50,048 nucleotides of DNA from an uncultured Bacteroidales bacterium (GTDB lineage Bacteria > Bacteroidota > Bacteroidia > Bacteroidales > F082): contig CALCYT010000034.1 in the NCBI GenBank assembly GCA_937906455.1, positions 1-50,048 of the forward strand, given 5' to 3'. Below are positions 23,544-32,673 of the stretch, in pieces. A program made the translations under genes and the position numbers. The notes beneath the pieces were generated by a model. It saw only the letters and a program-made list of their open reading frames with translations, was not told the origin of the DNA and made no database searches. Every line of letters starts with the position of its first letter. Within the stretch, counting starts at the first letter, position 1.

Positions 23544-24224
23544 ATGAAGAATTTGTTTTCGGAAAATATGAAAATGGCCGACCTGATCCTCGGCAACTCC
23601 AAGCTCCTGCTCATGCTCCCACGCTTCGGCATGGACCTCGGCTTCGGCGACCACAGCATAGCGGAGGTGTGCGCGAAACACAATGTGTCTCCGCAGTTCT
23701 TCCTCATGATTTGCAACGTCTATTGCAATGATGACTACACCCCTTCCGCCGCCGACATACAGTCGGTTGACCTCAACGCGCTGATGAGCTACCTCATGGA
23801 GTCGCACAGATACTATCTGAACGAACGCATCCCGCATATCGAAGAACATCTCAACCACATCATCGAGGCGTGCATCCCCAAATACGGCCATACTCTGCGC
23901 CGCTTCTTCGAAGAATACAAAAACGAGGTGGTTGACCATTTCATCTATGAAGAGAAAAACGTGTTCCCTTATCTTCAGCAGATAGTGGAGAACAACGTGA
24001 AATCGGACTACAAAATCAAGGTGTTTCACGAAAACCACACCAATATCGAGGACAAGCTTCTCGATTTGATGAACATCCTGATAAAATACCTTCCTGCCGA
24101 CGTCTTCCCGAAGGAACGCATAGAGATTGCGATGGATATCAACGAGTTGTCGGACGATTTGATGAGCCATGCACTCATTGAGGAACGTGTGCTTATTCCT
24201 TATGTCAAAACTTTGGAGGCGTAA
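23544..24224 (+). CDS. Hemerythrin-domain protein, RIC/ScdA-like
   Basis: Residues about 35-60 (GDHSIAEVCAKHNVSPQFFL) resemble the short N-terminal ScdA_N/DUF1858-type domain. Residues 85-226 form a hemerythrin fold with di-iron ligands in ESHRYYLNERIPHIEEHLNH, VVDHFIYEEKNVFPYL, FHENHTNIED and LMSHALIEERVLIPYV. Proteins of the RIC (YtfE) group repair iron-sulfur clusters after nitric oxide or oxidative damage. The gene is followed 3 bp later by a LuxR-type regulator, which may control it. Confidence 0.82.
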   Translation: MKNLFSENMKMADLILGNSKLLLMLPRFGMDLGFGDHSIAEVCAKHNVSPQFFLMICNVYCNDDYTPSAADIQSVDLNALMSYLMESHRYYLNERIPHIEEHLNHIIEACIPKYGHTLRRFFEEYKNEVVDHFIYEEKNVFPYLQQIVENNVKSDYKIKVFHENHTNIEDKLLDLMNILIKYLPADVFPKERIEIAMDINELSDDLMSHALIEERVLIPYVKTLEA

Positions 24225-24227
24225 ACC

Positions 24228-24830
24228 ATGAAATCAGACAACAAGATAATCATCGTGGAGCCGTCGCCTATGCTGAGCGGCGGTCTCGCACAATATTTCG
24301 ACGACATCAAACAAGTGTCGGTAGTCTCACAACTCGACAGTACCGACAGGTTAGAGGAGAAACTCGTCTCATATAACCCTGAGATATTGATTATCAACCC
24401 GTTGATGGTGGCTTACAACGACATCGAGATGTTTCAAAGGCTGCTCCGTGAGTTTCCAACCGTGATTCCTGTGGCGTTGGTAAGCTCGTTCATCGACAAA
24501 AGCGTACTCAAGCAGTTCAAAGAAGTTATCGAGATGACCGATAACAAGCAGAAAGTTGTCTCAAAGATATTTAATCTGTTGACCGACAACAACATATCTC
24601 AAGAAAAGAACGATAATGTGGAGCTGTCGAACCGCGAGACAGATGTCCTCGTGGCTCTTGCCAAAGGATTGACTAACAAGGAGATAAGTGACCAGCTGTT
24701 CATCTCGGTGCACACCGTCATCACCCATAGAAAGAATATCATCAGAAAAACCGGCATCAAATCAGTCTCCGGCCTCACCGTTTACGCATTGTTGAACAAT
24801 CTGGTTGACGAAAGCGAGATTTATAAATAG
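24228..24830 (+). CDS. LuxR/NarL-type regulator with a degenerate receiver
   Basis: The C-terminal 65 residues form a LuxR helix-turn-helix: LSNRETDVLVALAKGLTNKE, then ISVHTVITHRKNIIRKTGI. The N-terminal 120 residues fold like a receiver (KIIIVEPSPMLSGGL, ILIINPLM, VALVSS) but lack the acidic pair and the phospho-acceptor Asp, which is replaced in ILIINP. It is therefore probably not controlled by phosphorylation and may sense a ligand or its hemerythrin neighbour. No histidine kinase gene is nearby. Confidence 0.85.
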   Translation: MKSDNKIIIVEPSPMLSGGLAQYFDDIKQVSVVSQLDSTDRLEEKLVSYNPEILIINPLMVAYNDIEMFQRLLREFPTVIPVALVSSFIDKSVLKQFKEVIEMTDNKQKVVSKIFNLLTDNNISQEKNDNVELSNRETDVLVALAKGLTNKEISDQLFISVHTVITHRKNIIRKTGIKSVSGLTVYALLNNLVDESEIYK

Positions 24831-24894
24831 TCTTTAGTCTTTAGTCGTTAGTAGTAATAAAAAGACTAAAGACTAACGACTAACGACTAACGAC
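24829..24894. terminator. Repeat-built hairpin between convergent genes
   Basis: TAGTCTTTAGTC and TTAGTCGTTAGT on the left pair with GACTAAAGACTAACGACTAA on the right across a loop TAGTAATAAAAA. The arms are tandem copies of a CTAACGA word, so several registers can pair. It separates luxR (plus) from iorB (minus). Confidence 0.6.
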
Positions 24895-25036
24895 TTTATT
24901 CGCGCTCACGTCGTGCGACTCGTGTAATGATAATATCAGCAGGACAAAAGAAAGTCCGACTACGAGCCTTACATCAAGCCCGATTCCGCAACAAATCTTT
25001 CGATGACAAAAAACCCTATATGGATTCGATCTCGAA
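24895..25036. other. Unassigned 142-bp segment
   Basis: Non-repetitive sequence between the hairpin and a tandem repeat. It holds a 38-codon open frame on the plus strand (ATG 24927 to TAA 25043) with no recognisable product. Another frame also stays open and reads SDYEPYIKPDSATNL. It may be a gene remnant; no RNA fold I can name. Confidence 0.25.
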
Positions 25037-25080
25037 TGGCTAATAGCTAATGGCTAATGGCTAATAGCTAATGTCTAATG
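25037..25080. repeat. Tandem CTAATGG/CTAATAG repeat
   Basis: About six 7-bp copies alternating GGCTAAT and AGCTAAT, running into the last codons of iorB, whose TAG stop lies in the repeat at 25068-25070. The same word appears in the terminator at 43729-43769 (ATTAGC and GCTAAT). Confidence 0.75.
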
Positions 25081-25640
25081 GCTTCCCCATACCCCGCTCT
25101 CACCGCCTTGATGTTAAGGTCAACCACCTCTTGGCCTTTCTTGCCGAAGATATGTGTTATGGCCTCTTCCACCTTGGCGAGCTCAATGCCGAGATATGGA
25201 ATGGTAGCTCCAAGAAGCACCATGTTGGAACGTGCCTTAAGTTGTTTTGCAATCTCGCTGGCGTCGAATGAAACCACATGTGGGAGTTTCTTCAACTCGG
25301 CATTCACCTTCTCGATGTCAGGGTAGTTGCTGATGTTGACGAACGGGTCGGAGTTGGTTATCACCCAACCTTCCTTGCTAAGCCATGGCAGATAGCGCAG
25401 AGCCTCCATCGGTTCGCTCGACAGTATTATGTCTGCCTTGCCTTCAGGTATGACATCGGCGAAGATAGGCTCGTCCGACAGACGCAGATGCGAGAACACC
25501 GAGCCACCGCGCTGCGACATGCCGTGGATTTCCGATTGTTTCAAGTTCATTCCCATGTTGAGGGCGGCATCTGAGATGATTTTGGCGACTGACACTATGC
25601 CGTCACCGCCGACACCACACAAAACGATATCTTTTTTCAT
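25068..25640 (-). CDS. iorB: Indolepyruvate ferredoxin oxidoreductase, beta subunit
   Basis: The gamma-type pyruvate/2-oxoacid oxidoreductase subunit. Residues 1-60 read KKDIVLCGVGGDGIVSVAKI and SEIHGMSQRGGSVFSHLR, the hallmark of IorB. Together with IorA it oxidatively decarboxylates aryl pyruvates from aromatic amino acid breakdown to aryl-acetyl-CoA, reducing ferredoxin. The 190-residue length is typical. It lies 42 bp after iorA. Confidence 0.94.
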   Translation of the reverse strand: MKKDIVLCGVGGDGIVSVAKIISDAALNMGMNLKQSEIHGMSQRGGSVFSHLRLSDEPIFADVIPEGKADIILSSEPMEALRYLPWLSKEGWVITNSDPFVNISNYPDIEKVNAELKKLPHVVSFDASEIAKQLKARSNMVLLGATIPYLGIELAKVEEAITHIFGKKGQEVVDLNIKAVRAGYGEAIRH

Positions 25641-25682
25641 ATTTTTCTGGATTTAAAAATTAAAAATTTAAAATTCAAACAT

Positions 25683-27263
25683 TTATTTCTTCAAATGTTT
25701 CTTCAACTCGACGATGCAGGTGCGGTGAGGTATGATTACGGAGACACCGTTGTAATTCACCTCTTCCTCGATGATTCTCACGTTCTCGTCGTGGTTTTTA
25801 GGCAACGGCACTATGTCGCGGATATGTTCAGGCTCCACACCGAGACCCTCGCAGATGCGGCGGATCTTGTTGTTTGCCGACGAAGGCTGTCCGCCCGTCA
25901 TCGCCGTGATGTCGTTGTCGAGAATCATTATCACCACATTGGCTTTTTCGTTGACGCAGTCCAAGAGACCTGTCATGCCGCTGTGACCGAAGGTGCCGTC
26001 GCCTATCACCGCCACAGATGGGAAGATGCCCGCTTCCGAGGCTCCCTTGGCCATGGTGATGGACGCTCCCATGCACACCGTGGTGTTGATGGCTCCCATG
26101 TTGAATCCCAAGGTGTAGCACCCGATGTCGCCAAACACCTTGCCACCTTTATGGTTGGCCATGACAGCGTTCAAGGCAGTGTAACTGTCGATGTGAGGAC
26201 ATCCCTGGCACAGCGCAGGAGGGCGGTTGGTGACAACATCCGGAACACTGAACGTCGCCTCTTTCTTCATTTCCAACGCATTTGCAACCTTCTCGGCGTT
26301 GAGCTCTCCGTCGCGGCGTATGGTCTCGTCAAGACGGCCTCTCACTTTCTTTCCCTTGCCGAGGAAGCCTTTTATCTGCTCCTCCACGAAAGGCTGTCCG
26401 TCTTCGAGCACGAGAATCTCGTCGCATTCGTCATAAAGACGGTTAATCATGTTGTATGGCAGGGGATATTGCGTTATCTTCACCACCGGATACGGGCATT
26501 TCCCGTCAGGGAAGTTCTCCATGAGATAATTATATGCTATGCCCGTGGTGATGATGCCTAATCTCTTGTCATCGCCGTCGATGAATTTGTTATATCCTGA
26601 TTCTTCTGACACTTTAGTGAATGTCGGCTGTTTGTCTATCAGCTGTCTGTAAAGACGTTTGGCGTTGACGGGGAGTAGCACGAATGACTTCGCGTCGGCA
26701 GGCTCTGTCAGCTCGTTCTGTTTGCGGGCCGGTCTCAGCGTGACGCCTGCGCGGCTGTGTGCCAAACGTGTAGGGATGCGGTAAAGCACCGGCGTGCCAA
26801 GCTGCTCGCTCAGCTCAAAGCCGTAATGCACCATGTCGTATGCCTCTTGCTGGTTCGAGGGCTCCAGCATCGGTATCATAGCCCAATGACCATAGAAACG
26901 GCTGTCTTGCTCGTCCTGCGATGAGAACATGCTCGGGTCGTCGGCGACGACAACCAACACTCCTTTCGTGCCTATGATGGCGGCGTTCATAAACGGGTCG
27001 CCACACACGTTAAGGCCCACATGCTTCATACATGTCATGGCTCGTTTTCCGGCGTATGCCACACCTAAGGAAGCCTCAAGAGCCGTCTTCTCGTTGGCGC
27101 ACCAGTTGGCTCTCACACCAAGCTCCTTGGCTTGTTTAGAGTTTATCACATACTCCGTAATCTGTGTTGAAGGAGTGCCAGGATAACTGTTGATGGCACT
27201 GCCTCCGGCATCGATAAAGCCTTGTGCAATCGCTTCATCACCAAGTAATAAGATTTTATTCAT
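25683..27263 (-). CDS. iorA: Indolepyruvate ferredoxin oxidoreductase, alpha subunit
   Basis: The 526-residue product has the N-terminal pyrimidine-binding domain (LLLGDEAIAQGFIDAGGSAI, SYPGTPSTQITEYV) and the C-terminal thiamine-pyrophosphate domain (GDIGCYTLGF; VIGDGTFGHSGMTGLLDC; LDNDITAMTGGQPS). It ends at about the end of the TPP domain, without the eight-Cys ferredoxin domain found in archaeal IorA, so electrons must go to a separate ferredoxin. The CxxC in LCQGCPH is retained. Confidence 0.95.
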   Translation of the reverse strand: MNKILLLGDEAIAQGFIDAGGSAINSYPGTPSTQITEYVINSKQAKELGVRANWCANEKTALEASLGVAYAGKRAMTCMKHVGLNVCGDPFMNAAIIGTKGVLVVVADDPSMFSSQDEQDSRFYGHWAMIPMLEPSNQQEAYDMVHYGFELSEQLGTPVLYRIPTRLAHSRAGVTLRPARKQNELTEPADAKSFVLLPVNAKRLYRQLIDKQPTFTKVSEESGYNKFIDGDDKRLGIITTGIAYNYLMENFPDGKCPYPVVKITQYPLPYNMINRLYDECDEILVLEDGQPFVEEQIKGFLGKGKKVRGRLDETIRRDGELNAEKVANALEMKKEATFSVPDVVTNRPPALCQGCPHIDSYTALNAVMANHKGGKVFGDIGCYTLGFNMGAINTTVCMGASITMAKGASEAGIFPSVAVIGDGTFGHSGMTGLLDCVNEKANVVIMILDNDITAMTGGQPSSANNKIRRICEGLGVEPEHIRDIVPLPKNHDENVRIIEEEVNYNGVSVIIPHRTCIVELKKHLKK

Positions 27264-27311
27264 GACTATATTTTTAATTTGAAATTATTGACCCAATCCG
27301 ATATAATTCGG

Positions 27312-27319
27312 CAAATTTA
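27312..27319 (-). promoter_or_regulatory. -7 box of iorAB
   Basis: TAAATTTG on the minus strand, about 48 bp before the iorA ATG. Confidence 0.5.
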
Positions 27320-27375
27320 TGAAATTTTTTTCACATGGTGATACGTTTTCAGATAATAATGCAAATAATTTTTAA

Positions 27376-27409
27376 TTTGGCCTCCGTATCAAAAAAAGTT
27401 GTATATTTG
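27376..27409 (+). promoter_or_regulatory. Promoter of the fused acyltransferase gene
   Basis: TTTG at 27376-27379 and TATATTTG at 27402-27409 with a 22-bp spacer; ATG 27429 follows 19 bp later. Confidence 0.65.
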
Positions 27410-27428
27410 CAAGTTTATTGGCAAAATT

Positions 27429-29210
27429 ATGAAGAAACTTATAACAAGCGACGACCTTGTACGGTATTTCAAATGGAGCCGGATAACCAAGCCTTTTGTG
27501 GCTTTGGCGTTGAATATCATAGGGTTCCGTACGATAAACCGTCTGTATTCTCCTTCCGCCGACCTGAAAAACAAGGAGTTTACCGAGGATATGCTGCGCC
27601 GTTATAACACCACATACGACATCAATGAGAACGAGATGAACTGCATCCCCAAGGAAGGTCCGTTCATGCTCGTGTGCAACCATCCGTTCGGTGCCATCGA
27701 AGGCATCATTCTCTACGACGCTGTCGCGAAAGTGCGTCCCGACTTCAAGATAATGGCTAATTTCATCCTCGGGTTCATCCCGAACCTGAAAGACGTCTTT
27801 TTCTCTGTCAACCCGTTTGAAAACAACCCGGAGTTTGGGAGCAGCACAAGCGGCACCAAGGCCTCGCTGATGCAAATCATTAACGGTCACGGCCTCGGGG
27901 TGTTCCCCGCAGGCGAGGTGGCGCGCTATCATGGCCACGACTACCCGGAGGACATCGACTGGTCGCCGGCCGTGGCGAAGATTATACAAAAGACCAAGGT
28001 GCCGGTGATACCTGTCTATTTCGACGGGAACAACTCCCGCAAATTCTATTTCTGGGCCAAGATTTATTCGATGTTTGCCACCGTGCGTCTCGTGAAAGAG
28101 CTTCTCAACAAACGTAACAAGAAGATTGTCATGAAGATAGGCAAGCCTATCCTTCCCACGGAGGTGGCTCAGTACGAGACCCCGCAGGCGTTGGCCGCTT
28201 ATCTCAAAAACCGCAGCTATGCCTTGCAAGCCAATATCGCCGACGAGAGCAAACACTTCCGCTCCAGGGTGTCCGACCCCATCGACGCGCCGTTCAGAGC
28301 CTCCACGCTGGCACGCGAGCTGAACGCCATCAGGGAAGAGTCTCTGCTCTTCAAGACATCCGACTTTGAATGCTATCTCGCTGATTATGACAAGATTCCG
28401 CATGTGATGCACGAGATGGGACGCCGTCGCGAAGAGGCATTCCGCGCCGTGGGCGAAGGCACAGGAAAAAGCATAGACACCGATAACTACGACACCTATT
28501 ATAAACATCTTATCCTCTGGGACGCGAAAGAACAGACCATAGCCGGCGGCTACCGCATAGGAATAGGCAATGAGATATTTGAGAAATACGGCACCCGCGG
28601 CTTCTACGTTGACTCGCTGTTTAACATCGACCCGCAATTCGAGCCATATCTCAAAGAGACTATCGAACTTGGCCGCTCTTTCGTGTCCGTTGATTATCAG
28701 AAGGATTTGCTGCCTCTGCTGCTCCTCCTCAAAGGTCTGATGGAGACAATCATGAGATACCCCGAGATGAATTATTTCATCGGACCGGTGAGCATCAGCA
28801 GCTGGTACCCTAAATTCTACCAGAGCCTTATGGTGTATTACGTCACCACAAAACACACCAATGAGGAAATGACCAAGTTGTTCCATCCTAAAACGCCGTT
28901 TGTGCCGGACTTCAACAAATGCGACGTGCAGGTGCTGATGGAGAAAAACATGGAGACAACCGACAAATTCGACCGTTATCTGATGAAACTCAGCAATGGC
29001 GACTATCGTATGCCGACGCTGTTTAAGAAATATCTGAAAATCAACTCCAAGTTCTTGTGTTTCAATGTTGACCCCGACTTCAACGACACCCTCGACGGAC
29101 TGCTCCTGCTTAAGTTCACCGACTACCCGAAGGAAGAACTTGACATGATGCTCAAGGACATAGAGGAGGAAGACCGCCCTGCATATTACAAACGTTTCGG
29201 TAAGATATAA
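27429..29210 (+). CDS. Bifunctional acyltransferase, PlsC + GNAT (OlsF-like)
   Basis: The 593-residue protein joins two domains. The N-terminal half (about 1-270) is a PlsC acyltransferase with NHPFGAIEG (His85, with Glu in the usual Asp place) and GVFPAGEVARYHGHDYP. The C-terminal half (about 290-590) is an OlsB-type GNAT with RREEAFRAVGEGTGKSIDTD, GGYRIGIGNEIF and ELGRSFVSVDYQ. The order, O-acyltransferase then N-acyltransferase, is that of OlsF, which makes ornithine lipids in one polypeptide. Its two halves parallel the separate GlsA- and GlsB-like genes at 21463-23331. An upstream ATG at 27399 lies in the promoter, so I start at 27429. Confidence 0.85.
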   Translation: MKKLITSDDLVRYFKWSRITKPFVALALNIIGFRTINRLYSPSADLKNKEFTEDMLRRYNTTYDINENEMNCIPKEGPFMLVCNHPFGAIEGIILYDAVAKVRPDFKIMANFILGFIPNLKDVFFSVNPFENNPEFGSSTSGTKASLMQIINGHGLGVFPAGEVARYHGHDYPEDIDWSPAVAKIIQKTKVPVIPVYFDGNNSRKFYFWAKIYSMFATVRLVKELLNKRNKKIVMKIGKPILPTEVAQYETPQALAAYLKNRSYALQANIADESKHFRSRVSDPIDAPFRASTLARELNAIREESLLFKTSDFECYLADYDKIPHVMHEMGRRREEAFRAVGEGTGKSIDTDNYDTYYKHLILWDAKEQTIAGGYRIGIGNEIFEKYGTRGFYVDSLFNIDPQFEPYLKETIELGRSFVSVDYQKDLLPLLLLLKGLMETIMRYPEMNYFIGPVSISSWYPKFYQSLMVYYVTTKHTNEEMTKLFHPKTPFVPDFNKCDVQVLMEKNMETTDKFDRYLMKLSNGDYRMPTLFKKYLKINSKFLCFNVDPDFNDTLDGLLLLKFTDYPKEELDMMLKDIEEEDRPAYYKRFGKI

Positions 29211-29357
29211 ACGCCATCGCTGACGCAAAAAAGACACCTCGGCAAAGACATTTTGTCACGTTTCATTATATTATTGGAAAATAATCGTTTTGGTACGATA
29301 TTTGATGGGAAGTCGTTGATGGAAAAAAACAACGGTTATTAAGGAGTAGCGACAATA

Positions 29358-30257
29358 ATGGAATATAAAGATTATTATAAGGTTTTAGGTGTCGAGCGTT
29401 CAGCGACGCAAGACCAAATCAAGAAGGCGTACCGCAAGCTCGCAGTGAAATATCATCCCGACAAGAACCCGGGCGACAAGGCGGCGGAGGAGAAGTTCAA
29501 GGAGATTTCGGAGGCTTACCAGGTGCTTGGCAACGAGGATTCACGAAAGAAATACGATGAGATAGGTGCCAACTGGAAACAGTACGAAAACATGAATTAC
29601 GGCGGACATGGCTTCCGGGGCTTTGAGGGTTTTGAGGGCTTCGGCGACAGCGGGTTCTCTGACTTCTTCGACATGTTTTTCGGCGGCAGCGGAGGCTTCG
29701 ACATCGGTGGCATCAATTTCGGGGGTACCCGAGGCAGGACACGCACAAGGGCAATGAAAGGCCAAGACCTGACGGCTACCATCGACATGACGCTACGTGA
29801 GGCCTACGCCGGCTCGCAGAGGATGTTCAAAGTGGGCGGCGAGACTATCAAAATAAGTATCAAGCCGGGGGTGAGAGACGGCCAGACCTTGAGGGTGAAA
29901 GGCAAAGGTCAACCCGGTGTCAACGGAGGCGAGAACGGCGACCTGCTGATGAAGATTCATATCTTGCAAGACCCTGTGTATCAACGTGATGGCGACGACC
30001 TGACAAGAACCGTCAACATCGACGTATATACCGCCATCCTCGGCGGAAAAGTGGAAATCGACACCATGAAAGGCAACGTCAACGTGCCGATAAAACCGCA
30101 GACGCAAAACAACAGCATACTCCGGCTGAAAGGCCTCGGGATGCCACATTACGACAAGGACGGCGCAGGAGCACTGCTGCTGAAAATACAGATAATACTG
30201 CCTAACCATTTCTCGGAAAAAGAACTCGAACTCATCAGAAAAGCAAAAGAGTCATAA
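29358..30257 (+). CDS. DnaJ-family co-chaperone, class B (CbpA-like)
   Basis: The J domain (residues 1-70) has HPD at 33-35 for DnaK stimulation. A Gly/Phe-rich linker (about 80-125, GFRGFEGFEGFG) and two C-terminal beta-barrel substrate domains (from DLTATIDMTLREAYAG) follow, without the CxxCxGxG zinc domain of DnaJ itself. The 299 residues match CbpA. A purine-rich AAGGAG lies 12 bp before the ATG, a stronger ribosome-binding site than usual in this phylum. The 147-bp gap upstream shows no clean -7 box. Confidence 0.92.
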   Translation: MEYKDYYKVLGVERSATQDQIKKAYRKLAVKYHPDKNPGDKAAEEKFKEISEAYQVLGNEDSRKKYDEIGANWKQYENMNYGGHGFRGFEGFEGFGDSGFSDFFDMFFGGSGGFDIGGINFGGTRGRTRTRAMKGQDLTATIDMTLREAYAGSQRMFKVGGETIKISIKPGVRDGQTLRVKGKGQPGVNGGENGDLLMKIHILQDPVYQRDGDDLTRTVNIDVYTAILGGKVEIDTMKGNVNVPIKPQTQNNSILRLKGLGMPHYDKDGAGALLLKIQIILPNHFSEKELELIRKAKES

Positions 30258-30271
30258 TTTGATAAATTTTG

Positions 30272-30302
30272 TTGTGTCATAATCAAAAATTCATTATCTT
30301 TG
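30272..30302 (+). promoter_or_regulatory. Promoter of the TonB-dependent receptor gene
   Basis: TTG at 30272-30274 and TATCTTTG at 30295-30302 with a 20-bp spacer; ATG 30332 follows 29 bp later. Confidence 0.7.
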
Positions 30303-30331
30303 CACGTTTTATTTGCAAAATTGGTTGGATA

Positions 30332-32671
30332 ATGAAATTGTTTATGATGAGGACAAAAAATATCTTTTTGCTGGCTGTCATGATGATAATCAGCCTGATG
30401 GCATATTCCCAGGGCGACAACTCTATTAAAGGGTTCGTTTACGATAAGGCGAATGGCGAGCCGGTGATGTTTGTCAACGTTTACCTTAAAGGCACCACTA
30501 TGGTCTCGACCACCGACATCAACGGATATTTCAGCCTCACGCGCATCCCCGACGGCAGCTACACCTTGATGGTGACGTCGATAGGCTATGACACCATCAG
30601 CGAGAATGTCACGTTGAAGAACAACGAGATTTTAAACAAGAAATACAACATCCAGGAGGCCGCCATACAGCTCGCGGCGGTGAATATCAGTGCCGACAAG
30701 ATAGAGGCGAAGACTGAAACCAAGACCTCGGTGGTGTATATCACGCCGAAGACCATCACCAAGATCCCATCGGTAGGCGGTCAGGCCGACCTTGCGCAGT
30801 ATCTGCAAGTGATTCCCGGCGTGGTGTTTACCGGTGACCAGGGCGGACAGCTTTATATACGAGGCGGCTCACCTATACAAAACAAGGTGCTTCTCGACGG
30901 TATGATAGTGTATAACCCGTTCCACAGCATAGGGCTTTTCTCGGTGTTCGACACTGACATCATCAGAAACGCCGAGGTATATACGGGAGGCTTCGGCGCG
31001 GAATACGGCGGACGTGTGTCGTCGATAATGGACATCACCACACGTGACGGCAACAAGAAACGCATCTCGGGCAAGATAGGCGGCACCACCTTCGGCGCCA
31101 AAGTGATGGTAGAAGGCCCGCTGAAAAAAGCCAAGAAAGACGACGATATGTCGGTGTCGTTCATTGTGTCGGCGAAAAACTCGTATCTCGAGCAGACAAG
31201 CCAGTCGATATACGGCGGTTTCCTCAACGACGAGGTGTTGCCGTATAACTTCCAGGACATCTACGGCAAGGTGTCGATGAACTCATCTAATGGCAGCAAA
31301 ATCAATGTGTTCGGATTCAGCTTCAACGACCAGGTGAACAACTACCAGTCGATTTCCGACTTCAGCTGGGTGTCATACGGCGGCGGCACCAATTTTGTGC
31401 TTATCCCGGGAAAATCGCCGGTCCTCATCGAAGGCAACCTTGCGTATTCGAAATATGACGCCACCCTGTCGGAGTCGAACAACCCGGGACGCTCAAGCTC
31501 CATCGACGGATTCAACGCAGGATTCACTTTCTCATATTTTCTCGGCAAAAACACCTTGAAGTATGGCATCGAGATGCTCGGATTCAAGACCATCTTCGAC
31601 TACACGAAGTCGAACGGCATACATCTGAACCAGACCGAAAACACCACGGAGCTCGGCGCTTTCCTGAAATACAAATGGCAGCTCAACAAGTTCATCATCG
31701 AGCCGAGCATACGCATCCAATGGTACGCCTCCTTAGCTGAGATATCGCCAGAACCTCGTATCGCGATAAAATACAACGTCAACGAATGGCTACGTATCAA
31801 AGCCGCGGCGGGAATGTATTCACAGAACCTCATCGCAGCCAACAGCGACCGCGACGTGGTCAACTTGTTCTATGGATTCTTGTCGGGACAAGACAACATC
31901 CCGAAGAAATTCAACGGCAAAGAAGTCACAACGAAATTACAGAAAGCCAATCATTATATCATGGGCGCGGAGTTGGATGTGATTGATAATGTGACAGTTA
32001 ACATTGAAGGTTACTTCAAGGACTTCCGTCAGCTCACCAACATGAACCGCAATCAGATTTATTCGGAGATGAATCATCCCGACGACGTCTCCGAGATAGA
32101 ATGGCGCGACTTCATGATTGAGAACGGCAAGGCATACGGCGTCGATTTCTCGGTGAAATATGAGTTTATGAGATGGTATGTGTGGGCGGCTTATTCGCTG
32201 GCTTACGTCAACAAAAACTACGAGAAGGCATCGGGTGAGCTTGTCAACTACCGCACCCACTACGACCGCCGTCATAATGTCAATGTGATGGTGACCTACA
32301 GCGGAGGCTCCCGCCGTCAGTGGGAGTTCAGCGGCCGCTGGAACGTAGGCTCAGGCTTCCCATTCACACAAGTCAGCGGGTTCTATGAGCACTATCAGTT
32401 CGACGACATGGGCATGAGCATCATCCAGAACAACGGCGACCTCGGCATCATCTACGGCGAGCTTAACAAAGGCCAGCTGCCATGGTATCACCGCCTCGAC
32501 CTCGACGTGAAACGCAAATTCTGGTTCGGCGACCATATCGTACTTGAAGCCGATTTCAGCGTCACCAACGTGTATAACCGCAACAATATCTTCTATATCG
32601 ATATAATCACAGGCGAGGAAATATATCAGTTGCCACTGATGCCAAGCTTGGGTCTGACCTTAACGTTCTAA
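30332..32671 (+). CDS. TonB-dependent outer-membrane receptor
   Basis: Signal peptide from MKLFMMRTKNIFLLAVMMII to MAYSQG, then a carboxypeptidase-regulatory-like beta sandwich (about 27-110; IKGFVYDKANGEPVMFVNVY), a plug domain (about 135-240; QVIPGVVFTGDQGGQLYIRG, VLLDGMIVYNPFHSIG) and a 22-strand-type barrel ending in LMPSLGLTLTF, whose terminal Phe is the outer-membrane sorting residue. It lacks a SusD partner, so it is a general receptor, not a SusC. The substrate is unknown. The peptidase gene follows 2 bp later, so peptide import is plausible. ATG 30269 is rejected because it precedes the promoter. Confidence 0.9.
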   Translation: MKLFMMRTKNIFLLAVMMIISLMAYSQGDNSIKGFVYDKANGEPVMFVNVYLKGTTMVSTTDINGYFSLTRIPDGSYTLMVTSIGYDTISENVTLKNNEILNKKYNIQEAAIQLAAVNISADKIEAKTETKTSVVYITPKTITKIPSVGGQADLAQYLQVIPGVVFTGDQGGQLYIRGGSPIQNKVLLDGMIVYNPFHSIGLFSVFDTDIIRNAEVYTGGFGAEYGGRVSSIMDITTRDGNKKRISGKIGGTTFGAKVMVEGPLKKAKKDDDMSVSFIVSAKNSYLEQTSQSIYGGFLNDEVLPYNFQDIYGKVSMNSSNGSKINVFGFSFNDQVNNYQSISDFSWVSYGGGTNFVLIPGKSPVLIEGNLAYSKYDATLSESNNPGRSSSIDGFNAGFTFSYFLGKNTLKYGIEMLGFKTIFDYTKSNGIHLNQTENTTELGAFLKYKWQLNKFIIEPSIRIQWYASLAEISPEPRIAIKYNVNEWLRIKAAAGMYSQNLIAANSDRDVVNLFYGFLSGQDNIPKKFNGKEVTTKLQKANHYIMGAELDVIDNVTVNIEGYFKDFRQLTNMNRNQIYSEMNHPDDVSEIEWRDFMIENGKAYGVDFSVKYEFMRWYVWAAYSLAYVNKNYEKASGELVNYRTHYDRRHNVNVMVTYSGGSRRQWEFSGRWNVGSGFPFTQVSGFYEHYQFDDMGMSIIQNNGDLGIIYGELNKGQLPWYHRLDLDVKRKFWFGDHIVLEADFSVTNVYNRNNIFYIDIITGEEIYQLPLMPSLGLTLTF

Positions 32672-32673
32672 AA

